Of a DNA stretch of 64,000 nt, positions 46,124-56,855 are shown one piece after another. How positions within the stretch are numbered: position 1 is the stretch's first letter; each line of letters opens with the position of its first letter. The stretch comes from Vermamoeba vermiformis (Eukaryota > Tubulinea > Echinamoebida): positions 62,001-126,000 of the forward strand of contig JBEWZL010000115.1 of the NCBI GenBank assembly GCA_045837725.1, in the 5' to 3' direction. The notes beneath the pieces are model-generated. The model had not been told where the DNA came from, did not search any database, and was given only the letters and a program-made list of their open reading frames with translations. The translations under genes and the position numbers were made by a program.

Positions 46124-48203
46124 TTAAATCCGCTCACTGCTGCCTTCAGTACCAAAGTTGCCGACACGATAATTCCAAATTCGGGCACGGTTATCACCGC
46201 TACCGGTGGCGAATCTGCCGCCAGAGCCCTCTTTGTCGCCAGTGAGTGCCACGCTGATCACGCTGTTCTTGTGGCCGTGCAGACGCATGTGTGTGATGCC
46301 CGTGCGCGGGTCCCAGAACTGCACTGCGCGGTCCTTGGAGCCCGACACGAGCCAGTTGCCGCAGGGACTGAATGCGACGCTGAGCACAAAGTCCTTGTGG
46401 CCGCTCAGTGTGGTGCGACAACGCGAGCGCGCACGACCACCGAGATCCCACAGCTTGAGCGTCTTGTCGAGCGAACCACTCGCCAGCCACTTGCCGTCAG
46501 GACTGAAGGCCACGCTGTAGACGCTGTCGCCGTGTCCTTCGAATCGATCGCGAATGTAGCCCGTCTCTGCGTCCCACAGCCGCACAATGCGATCGAGTGA
46601 GCCAGCAGCGATCAGCTTGCCGTCAGGGGACATGGCCACACTGGTCACACCGTCTTTGGGACCGACTTCTTCGCCGCCCAAGGTGAACACGACCTTGCCA
46701 GTCTCGACGTTCCAGAGCTTGACTTTCTTGTCGCCAGAGCCCGAGAGCAAGAACTGACCGTTGGGCGAGAAGTCGAGTGAGTAGATGTCGAGATCGTGAC
46801 CCTGCAGATCGTGCTTGATCACTTTGCGCTCAATGTCCCAGATCTTGATGGTCTTGTCCTCGGCACCCGTGGCGAGATATCGGCCGTCAGGACTGAAGCA
46901 CACGGAGCGAATGTACAGATCACCTTCCTTGTGCGACTCGTCGGTGAAGGTGTGCACTTTCTTGCCCGTCTCCGCATCGAAGACATTGGCGCTCTTGTTG
47001 AAGCCAGTGGCCAGGTACTTGCCGTCTGCACTGAACTTGACGCAGCACACCACGCTGTCGTGTTCGAGGGTGTGACCCAGATCAATGTCCAGTCTGCGCG
47101 ACACGGCAGGATTGAAGCCAATGACCCAATCGTGGCCCTCAGTCTCTTCTTGCGGCTGTTGTTTGATGGCAGGGGTCGTGAGTGCACCACTCGGCACTGC
47201 ATTGCTGCCGCGACTGGACTTGAGTCCGTTGTCGTCACTCGTGCCGCGCAGTTCCGCAGAGTTGAGGCCTTGCAGCGGTGTCATTGCGGGCACTCCTGGC
47301 AAGTTCTGCAAATTTGACACGGAATTGGCACCAGGGCCAGCAAGTGGTTGACCGAGGCCCAAATTAGGCAATCCACTGCCAAACGGCGCGGGACTGTTCG
47401 AGAGTTCAGGACGCTTTTGAATATTTGCAGGTGCAGGACCGGGACCAGGGGCACCAGGCAATCTACCAGGGCTCGGGTGCGGGCTGGCTCCGGGCAACAA
47501 GTGCGGCGATGTGCCAGGCTAGCGAGGGGGTGAGTCACTGCAGCCTAGGTACACATATACATATACACTACATAGTACGTACCAAGGGATTGAGTCCATT
47601 GGGCAGACCAGGCATGCCGAGTCCAGTGCTGGGCAAGACGCCCGAGTCCAACATACCTCCTCGCGCTGCACCAGCTGTCAGTCAAGGGGGCAGTGATAAC
47701 CAAATAGGGCGTACCTTTATCGAGAGAGGGTATAGTGACTGTATTGCGATTAGCGGGTATATTGTTGGTGCCGATAATAGGGGTGGGACTGTTTGTAGCG
47801 CTGCTGGCTGGATTTGCATTGAAAGGCACGGAACTGCCACCAACGCTCTCTAACTGTCGCCGTAGCCTCAGAATTTCATCTTCGTACCTAAATTAAGTCA
47901 TTCGGTGAGTGTCGAGCTCGTGCCTCATCAGTTCGCACCAAATAAGGAACTGGAACCGGAAAGATTTTTGACACGACAAATATTACCCGTTTAATTCAAA
48001 AAACGAGGAAAAATTTTTTTATTTTTTTTTAAAAAATTTTTTTGGGGGGATTAAGAAAGAAAATTTTTAATTTTTTTTTTTGAAAAAAAAAGGGGGGGGG
48101 GGGGGGGTTTTTTAAAAAAATTTTTTTTTTTTTTTTTTTTTAAATCTTTTTTTGGGGGGGGAAAAAAATGGGAAATATTTTTTTTTTATTTTTTTTTTTA
48201 TAA

Positions 48204-48244
<41 letters not shown>

Positions 48245-48909
48245 ATTTAATAACGATTGTGGGGTTATAATTGGGTCCTACTTAAGAACCAATAGATGAA
48301 AGATTATAAATCCTGTAATTATGAGAAAAAGCAAGGAGTGCTAGAAAATTGATTTCTGAATAAAACACTTACTGTTGTTTCATCTTGGTTTGTGCACGTT
48401 CCAACTCATTAATTTGCTGTGTAATATTTGACATTTCTTGAATTTGAGCGTTCACTGTAGTTGAGAGAAATACAAGTATTAATTAGTGACCCAGGAGAAA
48501 ACAAAAAAGATATCCGCATGCAAATCTATAATTGTTTCCGCTCTAAAACTGGCTACAAATTAATATTACTTACGTTTTCGTTCAAATTCATCTCGTTGCA
48601 TTTTATACATATTAACATCGTGGGCCAGAGTTTCAAACTCTGCCTTGAGCGTATCCATTAACTCTGGAATACGAACAGAAACTAACGGACGATACATTGA
48701 CGCTAGTTTGATATCTATATTCCCGATGAGTTATTTAATTATAAAGGCCACGTCAATTAAGTTCACCACAAGAAAGATCTTCGCAAAAAAACAAATTAGC
48801 ATTCCTATTTTTAACAATTTAAGTACTTACTCGGTGCAGCCGTGCTCTGCTTTCGGGTAAAAAAGGTGACATTAAATCGGACCTGAATGATTCGATTTCT
48901 TTCGTCCAT
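46124..48909 (-). CDS. TUP1: Tup1-type transcriptional corepressor
   Basis: The start at 48909-48907 opens [14 protein letters not shown]. The tetramerisation helix typical of Tup1 follows over several small exons: [40 protein letters not shown] and [14 protein letters not shown] Pro/Asn/Gly-rich linker precedes the 458-residue last part. This holds a linker motif [19 protein letters not shown] and a seven-blade WD40 propeller with repeated units ([60 protein letters not shown]). Tup1 is recruited by DNA-bound repressors, with Cyc8/Ssn6 in fungi, and represses many genes. Presence of a Tup1 N-terminal helix excludes generic WD40 calls. One intron contains homopolymer noise (48001-48240). Confidence 0.93.
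48001..48240. other. Homopolymer-noise block in a TUP1 intron
   Basis: Almost the whole block is runs of T, A and G, including a G run of about 16 near 48095 and T runs over 20. It sits in the TUP1 intron between the exons ending near 48371 and starting near 47888, which at about 480 bases is several times longer than other introns here. It has no codon or motif structure and looks like low-quality sequence or an unresolved gap rather than biology. Confidence 0.6.
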
Positions 48910-49164
48910 TTTTCAACGCAAAAACGTTACTTTTTGAACTTTTCGGTTTGCGCGCGAGAACGCAAAATTCAAGGGTTTGCTGATTTTCGGAATTTCCTTA
49001 GGAAGCTAACCGAACTCCATGTTAATTAAGGAGGAAGTTAAGCATGTAGCCCGAGTAATCAGTTCCCTCATTTTCTTTCCAGGCCTGTCCCTACCCGAAT
49101 CCGATTATTTCTCATTTCAAACCACCGATTTAACCAAACAACACAAACACAACTCGACGACACC

Positions 49165-50031
49165 ATGGCGAAACAAACACCGCCAGTACCACACCAAAAG
49201 ACTGGCGAGGCCGTATTTGGCAAAATGGAAAAAATTGTAAGCACGAGCTAACGTCATCTACCAATGTCATTAATAATTTGTATTTTTTAGAATTCAGAAT
49301 TATTTACATTAACGTATGGAGCCATTGTTTGGCAATTATTGCAGGATTATGAGGACAACGTGGATGAGGTTAATAATCAATTAGAAAAAATGTAAGTGAG
49401 TAAATAAGTGGAAAAAATATTAAATGTGTATGCAAAGGGGCTACAACATCGGCTTGCGATTAATTGACGAATTTTTGGCTAAATCTGGACAAGGACGCTG
49501 CCGAGAGCTCAAAGAAACAGCTGACGTAATTGCTAAGGTAACAATTGCGCATTATACTCGTTTGAGGACTATTTAGTGTCTTATATATTATTGATTGCGA
49601 TTGTGTGACAATTCTTGCAGATTGGCTTTAAAATGTTCTTGGGCATTACAGCTACAGTAGTAAGGACTCGTAGAGCTCGCTGTATAGTGTTCATTAGCTA
49701 ATCAGCTTTGCAGGTCGGTTTTGACGCTAAAAATCGCGAATTCAGCTTGCAACTCGAAGACAATCCGCTGACAGACTTTGTGGAGCTGCCAGACAAGTAC
49801 CGCAACAAGCTCAACTACAACAATCTGCTCTGCGGCGTCATTCGCGGCTCACTGGAAATGGTACGAGAAGCGGCATGAGAATAGACAGCCTTGCTAATTA
49901 TCGATAATTAGGTGCAAATGGACGTCGAGTGCAAAGTGGTGCGCGACATTCTGCGCGGTGACGACGTGTGCGAGATCAAAGTGCACTTGAAGGACTACTT
50001 GAAGGACGAGATGCCCGTGGGCGAGGACTGA
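49165..50031 (+). CDS. TRAPPC3: TRAPP complex subunit 3 (BET3)
   Basis: Six exons (49165-49236, 49291-49391, 49440-49539, 49621-49659, 49714-49860, 49912-50031) give 192 residues (human 180). Landmarks: SELFTLTYGAIVWQLLQDYE, NIGLRLIDEFLAKSG, ADVIAKIGFKMFLGITATV, REFSLQLEDNPLTDFVELP and YNNLLCGVIRGSLEMVQMDV. The Cys in NNLLCGVIRG is not the palmitoylated one; the family's acylated Cys (about position 68 in mammals) appears to be replaced here by Arg/Cys in GQGRCREL. BET3 is the core of the TRAPP Rab-GEF that tethers ER-to-Golgi vesicles. The start is divergent from TUP1 (255 bases). Confidence 0.95.
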
Positions 50032-50363
50032 GCAGCTGTGTGTTGTGAATACTATTCGTGTGTTGTACATCTGATTATTAAACCTCTTTCCGCTGTTGTC
50101 TGCTTGCTGTCCTGTGCACTGCGATCCGATGCACGCTGTTTCCCATACAGTGCGTGGCGTGTCAGTGTTAATCAACTACTGTGTCTGTGTTACATCCTCG
50201 TGACTGTGTTCATTCTACCCGCCGAGATTTCATTCTTGCTTTCTCACCCGCCAAAATTGTTGCAGCGCGGCACTGCCTCGTCAGTTAGCACTGTGCCGTT
50301 AAGTGAGCTACATCAACACCAAGCAGGGTCTTATTTCTTTGTTATGTTCTGAACTGCACCATC
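50032..50363. other. Intergenic between TRAPPC3 and the eIF4E-like gene
   Basis: This 332-base stretch lies between genes on the same strand. I see an ATTAAA near 50077 that could be the TRAPPC3 poly(A) signal. No other feature is recognised. Confidence 0.4.
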
Positions 50364-52141
50364 ATGAGCAAACCAGAGAGCAATACTGCTGCAGATGAGA
50401 ACAAAAGCAGCAGTGGAGTCATGCACTTAGAACACGAGTGGATATTGTATTATGACGAAGGTGCCCCTAAAGGTCAAGAGAACACCCCATTCGAGAGCTT
50501 TGTCAAAGTGATAGGCCAGTTTTCGACTGTTCAGGCAAGAATTTAAATTATTTCGCGAACTATTTGTCTCATTGCATTCAATATTCGGAAAAATATTAAT
50601 CTGATATGTGTTAATTATTTTAGGATTTTTGGAGATATTGGAATAACATAGATGTAACCAAATTTCCTAGCTACGCGAATTTGCGATTATTCAAAAAAGA
50701 TATTAAGCCAATATGGGAAGATTCTCACAATGTTAAAGGAGGCAAGTGGGTGAGTAGCACTATTCGAGCACACTACACACGACTTTGACTGACGCGGTGC
50801 AGCTGATCGAACCGCGCAACGATGACATATCGCAGATGTGGCTCTACTGCATATTGCCGATGATTGGCGAGCGATTTCAGTACTCCGACGAGATAGTAAG
50901 TGTTCCTGTAGTCTCAGTGCACCACTCACCTCGCCTCTTGCAGTGCGGGGCCGTGCTGTCCTTCAGACCCAAGCGCAAGTCCATTGCACTCTGGAACCGC
51001 GACGCGAGCAAGACAGAGGTGTGCGACAAGACTGAAGCGGATCTGCGCACATTTCTCAAGCTGCACCACCCTGGCGACATTCGCTATCAATCGCACGCGG
51101 TACGTGTCCCTAGCAGTTACAGCTGAGTGCTGACGCGTGACACAGGACTCGTACGACTTCAAGCCCAGTGAGCCCAAGGCCAGTGCACTCAAGAGCAGTG
51201 TTGAGGCACCGCCACGACCCTCGCGCGTGCCAGAACGACAGCCCGCACCGCTGACCAAGAAGCACAGCTTTGACGAGGACGAGGACACCTTCAGCTCACC
51301 GTTCATTGAACTCACGCACCAATTCGAGCCCAAGACCACCGCTGCCCCGAGTCCTGCAGTGCGCGAGAAGAGTGATCGCTTGAGTGCGCGTGCAGCCAAG
51401 TACAAGCACCACAAGACGAGTTCGCAGCAGCGCGACACCAGCACGACACCGAGCACGAGCAGCACGATGCAGCCTCCGAGTCCACAGCGCTCGTACAGTG
51501 TGGGCAGTCTGCAGCACTTGTACTCGCTGTACGAGCAACACAAAGCACGCCGCTCCACGCGCAAGTCCTCGACAGACAACACCAAGAAGAGCAGTGCGAG
51601 TGGTGTGCAGAACAATCCTGCGCTCAGTCTCTCGCTCAACACCACCGCACTCGTCTCACCGCGCAATGTGCTCGCCACCTCCCTCACCACACCACCTGTC
51701 TCGCGCCGTCGCTTGCGTCGATCGCGCCGTTCAGACTCTCAGACAGGTTCGTGGGACAAGAAAGATCCGCTGAGCAGTTCGCTGGGCGGCATGACGACGA
51801 GTTCCGACGAGGAGAGTGTCGTGCTGAGTGCCAGCAGTGGTGCCAGCAGTGCGCGCCATCACCGCCGCTCCTCGTCCTCGTACAGTGCGGGCAAAGAGAT
51901 GATCATTCACGGGCACTCGCGACACCACTCGCGGCACTACTCGCGCGACAACAGTGCTGTCACACCCAAGCCCGTCAACGACAGTGCCACCGCGACACAC
52001 GACAGCAATCACAAGTCCCCGCAGATTGGTGGCATCCCCTCGCAAGTGGTGTTCATCTGCGGCACCCTGCTGCTCGTGTTTGTGGTGATGTTCTGCTACC
52101 GCATGATCGTCAATTCAAAAGTGATGCTCATTCAGCGGTGA
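50364..52141 (+). CDS. eIF4E-family cap-binding protein with a C-terminal membrane anchor
   Basis: Five exons (50364-50534, 50624-50749, 50803-50895, 50944-51099, 51146-52141) give 513 residues. Residues 20-195 form an eIF4E fold, closest in look to the eIF4E2/4EHP class: STVQDFWRYWNNIDV, LFKKDIKPIWEDSHN, GGKW, MWLYCILPMIGERF and CGAVLSFRPKRKSIALWNRD. The cap-sandwich Trp in PIWED and the third Trp in IALWNRD are present; the first stacking Trp is a Phe (TPFESF). A 280-residue Ser/Thr/His-rich disordered region follows, and then a hydrophobic span near the C-terminus (VVFICGTLLLVFVVMFCYRM) with a short KVMLIQR tail. That is a tail-anchor layout, which I do not know from any eIF4E. Intron 1 has a GC donor (CAG/GCAAGA). 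Confidence 0.85.
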
Positions 52142-52323
52142 GGGGGCACTTCATTGGTACCAGCACACTTCTACTCGAGGGGTGGTTCATTTTTTTAATG
52201 ACCAGGTGTGTTGTTGAACTCCCTATGTACATAGTTATCAATAAATAGCGTTGTGCGCTGTATTTACAACTGTACATCCGAGTAGTAGTATACACCATCC
52301 ATCCTATGAATACACACCATCCA

Positions 52324-53163
52324 CTACTTGCGCTGTTTCTTCGGATCCGGTACCTCGCCCAGATCCCACTGCGACTTGCGCTTCTGTCCAGTGCTGCTGG
52401 TGCTGCTGGTGCGGGGCAGCGAGGGCTTGACACTACTAGTGCTCGGTGCACTCTTGGCATTGACGAGCTGTTGCTGCTCCTGATCGAGCTGCTTGTAGTA
52501 ATCAGTCGCGCTGAAGCGGTGCGGATCCCACACCTCTTTGGCGTAGTTGGTGCCGATCTCGTCAATGCCCACGAACTGCACGAGGGTGGTGAGTAGTTCT
52601 GGGTTCTTAAAGTCCTTGGCACGACGCAGATTGCGATTGAGACTCTTGCCTGCGCGTTTAAATTCATGAAAATTGCTGATCTTCGTCACGAGTGCTGGAT
52701 CTGGTGCTGCACTTGGAGGAGGAGGACCCCATGACGAGTAGTCTATGGAAGGCACGGCGTGTGTACTCGGTGCATTATCATTGGACTGTAGTGTTGGTGC
52801 TTGTGGCTGTTAGGAATGAAGATCTGAGTATTCTGCGCGAAAGATTGGAATAATAATAAAGAGTTATTATTGTTAATTATAATTATTATTGGTCTTATTG
52901 TTAGTATTGGCATTATTATTAGTGCACGAATGATGATAACAAACCTCTTCTACTTGTTCATAGTCCGCGACACTCGCCAAAGCATTGTCCTCGTTCTTAT
53001 CATTGTGATCGTTAATATGATTATTATTATTATCACTCGTAGTGTCCTCTATATGTGCATCGGTGGTGGTAGGTGCAGTCACATCTGGCACCACCACAGC
53101 CCCTTGCTCCTCATGTTGCGCGGTGTCGTCGTCCTCTTCATTGGCATAGTCTACGAGTGACAT
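52324..53163 (-). CDS. SAP30BP: SAP30-binding protein / HCNGP-like
   Basis: Two exons (53163-52945 and 52806-52324) give 233 residues. The first exon is acidic and Asn/Asp/His-rich (MSLVDYANEEDDDTAQHEE). The second carries the HCNGP domain: KDFKNPELLTTLVQFVGIDE, IGTNYAKEVWDPHRF, DYYKQL, then GQKRKSQWDLGE at the end. It lines up with human SAP30BP (EFRNPSIYEKLIQFCAIDEL, GTNYPKDMFDPHGW, QKRKSKWD). The family is nuclear, binds SAP30 and splicing factors, and in animals supports splicing of short introns with RBM17. That may be apt for a genome with such short introns. The intron donor is GTTTGT, which is weak. Confidence 0.9.
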
Positions 53164-53478
53164 GGCTAGTGTTGTATATATTGATGGCGTTGTATATAAT
53201 GATAGTGTTGTATATGATGATAGTGTTGTAATAATATTATACAACGGTGTTGCGCGGCAATAAAGGCCCGTGCAAAATATCAGTCACGTGCAGCACAGTG
53301 GGTCCATAGCGCGCATTCACCCGCAGCGAGCAGCACATTAGACACTGCGACTATACTCACTCTATTGACTACTGCTGCACTGGAGTGGGCTGGATTTGTT
53401 GTTGTATTTGTAACGCAGCACACCTCGTCTCACCTACATTGCACTGCTCATGATTCACTAACTCACTGCATTATTTAA
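53164..53478. other. Divergent promoter with short AT tandem repeats
   Basis: This lies between SAP30BP (-) and the mitochondrial carrier (+). At about 53172-53245 a word like GTTGTATATAATGATAGT is repeated about four times with changes. A CACGTG lies at about 53286. Nothing else is seen. Confidence 0.5.
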
Positions 53479-54762
53479 ATGTCCAATATTTCCAGGTATG
53501 AGACTCACGTGCCGTATTATTTAAACGATTATTAGCCGATCGCAAACAATTCCAAATAAATTTTAAATAAATAACCAACGCAATATCATCATCGTAGATA
53601 ACTACGTCATGGCATTATATACCGTCTAAAATAACGATCAATTGCGCAGGGTTCCCGAACAACACGATCAGACCGTTAAAGGCAGTCCGATCCAATCACC
53701 GTCCACGACACTAGAAGACACGCATAATGCGGCTAAAAATAGACGCAATGACATGCGGTGGCAAGATATACTCAGCAACATGTTGAGTGGCTGTGTTGCT
53801 GGGGCCATGGCTGCCATCTTCACAGGTGCGTATCTTTGCAGTTGTTGAAAATGTGCTGACAGCTATTTTTAGCACCACTCGATTTGGTAAAGACGCGACA
53901 GCAAGTGACACATCGCCACAGTGCCACACACTCGAGCATTGCCAGTACGACGCGGCACATCTGGTCGCAAGAAGGTTTGGTCGGATTTTTTCGTGGATTA
54001 TATCCCACGCTGTTCTCCCTCGTGCCCACGTGGGCGATATATTTCACGGTGTACCAATCACTGAAGAGCACGCTGGCGCAACAGGGACTGGTGGCACCTG
54101 ACACTGCGCGTCTACACCTGTTAGGTAAGTGACACTTTTGACACGTGTCAACAATGCGTGGCGGACACAGACTGACACGTGTCACAGCGGCGATGGGCGC
54201 AGGCATCACGACGAATGTGTGCACGAATCCGCTGTGGGTGATCAAGACGCGCATGCAGACCCAGACGATGGACGGCCAGACCGCCAAGTACTTCGGCATT
54301 GTCAGCTCGCTGCGCACGGTGGCGCGTGAAGAGGGACTGCGCGGCCTGTACCGCGGTCTGTTCCCCTCGCTGCTCGGTGTCGCACACGTCTGCGTGCAGT
54401 TCCCGCTCTACGAGAAGTTCAAACGCTATTTTGCCACGCGCCACCACAAGTCAGCGGAACAACTCTCGCTGTCGGAGCTGGTGATGGCCAGCAGTGCCAG
54501 CAAGATGATTGCCTCCATGGCAGCCTATCCTCACGAACTCGTGCGCGCGCGATTGCAAGTGGCACATCGCCACCACCATCCGCACCTCGGTGCCGCACAT
54601 CCGACGCTGCTCACGGTGATCAAGCACACGTGGCACAAAGAAGGTATGCGCGGCTTCTATCGCGGCATGTTCACCAATCTGCTGCGCGTGACACCAGCGT
54701 GCGCCATCACCTTTACCACGTACGAGCTAATTCATCATCGCTTGCGTCGCCTCTTATTGTAA
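53479..54762 (+). CDS. Mitochondrial carrier, nucleotide/FAD-folate group (SLC25)
   Basis: Four exons (53479-53495, 53650-53825, 53873-54124, 54188-54762) give 339 residues. Three carrier repeats are visible with their PX[D/E]XX[K/R]X[K/R] words: PLDLVKTRQQV, NPLWVIKTRMQTQ and YPHELVRARLQV. Each is followed by a glycine-rich partner (EGLVGFFRGLYPTL, EGLRGLYRGLFPSL, EGMRGFYRGMFTNL). A Trp in the second motif (NPLWVIKTR) and YPHE in the third are typical of carriers for NAD, pyrimidine nucleotides, FAD or folate. The exact substrate is not decidable by eye. The 55-residue N-terminal extension is polar. Intron 3 (63 bases) holds two TGACACGTGTCA palindromes. The stop is 57 bases from the CLK kinase stop. 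Confidence 0.9.
53863..53872 (+). promoter_or_regulatory. CTATTTTTAG decamer forming a 3' splice site
   Basis: The decamer ends exactly at the acceptor AG of the mitochondrial carrier intron 2, and exon 3 starts at 53873. The same decamer forms acceptors at 59862, 60316, 61241, 62028 and 62246. Confidence 0.55.
54139..54184. promoter_or_regulatory. Two TGACACGTGTCA palindromes in one 63-base intron
   Basis: Copies at 54139-54150 and 54173-54184, 34 bases apart centre to centre, fill much of the intron 54125-54187 of the carrier gene. Both are perfect. Confidence 0.6.
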
Positions 54763-54819
54763 ATATTACTTCGAACAAAAAACAACTGCAATTATTATCC
54801 CACAAGTGTACAGCGCTTG

Positions 54820-56649
54820 TTATGTTACATGTGCATCACGTGATTGCACTTGGTGTTGTTGGTGCAGTACTCGGCGGAAATACTGCGGGTAATCCACGTG
54901 CTGCGTGAAGAAGGCGTGTTCCAGGGCCTGTGCAGCACTGATGCGGCGTGCGGGATCGTACTCCAGCGTGGCACGAATCAGGCGGAAAAACTCGAGCGTG
55001 AGGGGCTCATCGTCAATGACGATCAGTTTGTCCAAGGGCTGCAAGTGCGAATAGAGATCGCGATCTTGGTCAAATCTCCGCTGCTGATCACGTGACACCC
55101 AGTGACTCGGAAATGCTCCGAGCACACGCTGCATCATGAGCAGGTGATCGTGATTGTGCCGCGTGCGGAATAATGGATCACCCATCCACAGCTCGATCAA
55201 GATGCAGCCCACAGCCCAGATGTCAACTTCTGGCCCCCACGTGACATTGTCGTGTTTCTGTTGCCGAACATTAGTGACACTCCATGATGTGACACGTGTC
55301 AAACGCAGTACCTTGTTGCCAGTGCGGTGTGCCTCCCACATCACTTCAGGGGCGCGGTAGTGACGCGTGCCAACCACGCGTGAGCGGTGATCAGTGCGTG
55401 CCACCGCTGAACCGAAATCTACGACCACGAGCTCGGGGTTGAGCACTTCAGTCACGGAGAGCGGCGATTGACACGTGTCAATTTTGACAGGTCCCCATTC
55501 AAAAGCAAGCCTGCTCTCTACATTGACAGGTGTCATGCGTGTGTCGCGGAACAATAGATTCTCGGGCTTGAGATCAGTGTGAATTATTCCGTGCTTGTGC
55601 AGGGCAGCGAGTGACGTGAACAGCTGTCGCGCGATGCAGCGAATGACAGGCAAGTAGAGCGGTTGAAACTGATTGGTCCGCATGTAGTCGAACAGACTCG
55701 TGCCACACAGCGGAAAAACCATGCACACGTGATTGCAGTACTCGAACCAGCGTTTCAAGTGAATTATTCCGCTCTTGTGTTGCGGGTCGATAGCATGCAG
55801 TTGATCGAAGATGCGTATCTCAATCATGGCTGCATCTCTATATTTGGGCACGGCGCGGATCACTTTGACAGCCACGTGCGCACGTGTCTCGCGGTCCCAG
55901 CACTCCAACACCTTGCCGAAGGTGCCTTCACCCACCACTGCGAGCTGCTTGTCTGTGCCACCAGTCAGTACGAGCACGTGATCAAATATGCTGGGAGTGT
56001 TCCCAAGCACGTGACTTACATCGCGGCGTGAGATCTCCCCCGAGATTCACCAGCACGTGACCCTCGCTGTCGTGGTGGTCAGCATAGCGACTGTCCACGC
56101 GACTCTCAGCGCGCACTGACGGAGCACGGCGTGTGGTCGGAGATCTCCGATAATCTCGCGAGTATCTCCGCTCATGACGCGTGTGACTAGCGCCAGGACT
56201 GCGCGTGCGATGATGACTGTCGCGGTGACTGTTGCGTCGCGTTCTGTCACGTGATCGATGTCGCTGGAAGTAATAGGACTCTTTGTAGTCGTAGCGCGGG
56301 TAATGGCGCGTGTTGGAGTGTCGATCTGCTCGGTAATTCTGCGCGCAATTAGATCTGATCACTGCCTGGAGTGTACAATTACCGATTCCTCTCTGTATGC
56401 GGTACGTTGATAATGAGGGCGAGGGTAGTTGTTTTGATAGTGTCTGAAGCATGAAAATAAAATAATTAATGGAAATTATTCCTGATCGAAATTTATAACC
56501 GATGATTATCATTATAATGGAGCGATTTACGGGAAGAATTTTCGTATAATTAATGTGAGCAACAGGACCTCGTACCGATCGTAGTTGTAATCGTTGTTGT
56601 AGCGTGGCTCATTGTAACCGCGATTGCGCCACAGATCACGAGTCGCCAT
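54820..56649 (-). CDS. LAMMER/CLK-family dual-specificity kinase
   Basis: Five exons (56649-56576, 56443-56383, 56338-56020, 55952-55312, 55257-54820) give 510 residues. The N-terminal 130 residues are Tyr/Arg/Ser-rich (RS-like, for example RHRSRDRTRRNSHRDSHHR). Then the LAMMER entry motif GDLTPRYK is followed by the kinase: VGEGTFGKVLECWDR, VAVKVIR, HTDLKPENLLF, DFGSAV, GTRHYRAPEV and NHDHLLMMQRVLGAFP. The last is a divergent form of the EHLAMMERILG motif that names the family. HTDLKPEN in place of HRDLKPEN is also normal for this family. CLKs phosphorylate SR splicing factors in nuclear speckles. The 54-base last intron (55311-55258) is stop-free and a multiple of three, so retention would insert 18 residues. 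Confidence 0.93.
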
Positions 56650-56855
56650 TGAATAGAGCGCTAATTATAGTAACAATAGACCGATATAGTGAATGCTACT
56701 AGAGCTGTGTTCATTATTAATGAACTGTCTTAAACTGTGAAAAAAAAGTAACTGCAAAGAGAGACACGTGATTTTTGCTGAAATTTCGTACTCCTCGTGC
56801 AAATGAAGGTGAGCGCTACAATAGAGAGGTTTATATATACACGTGTATGCTACAG

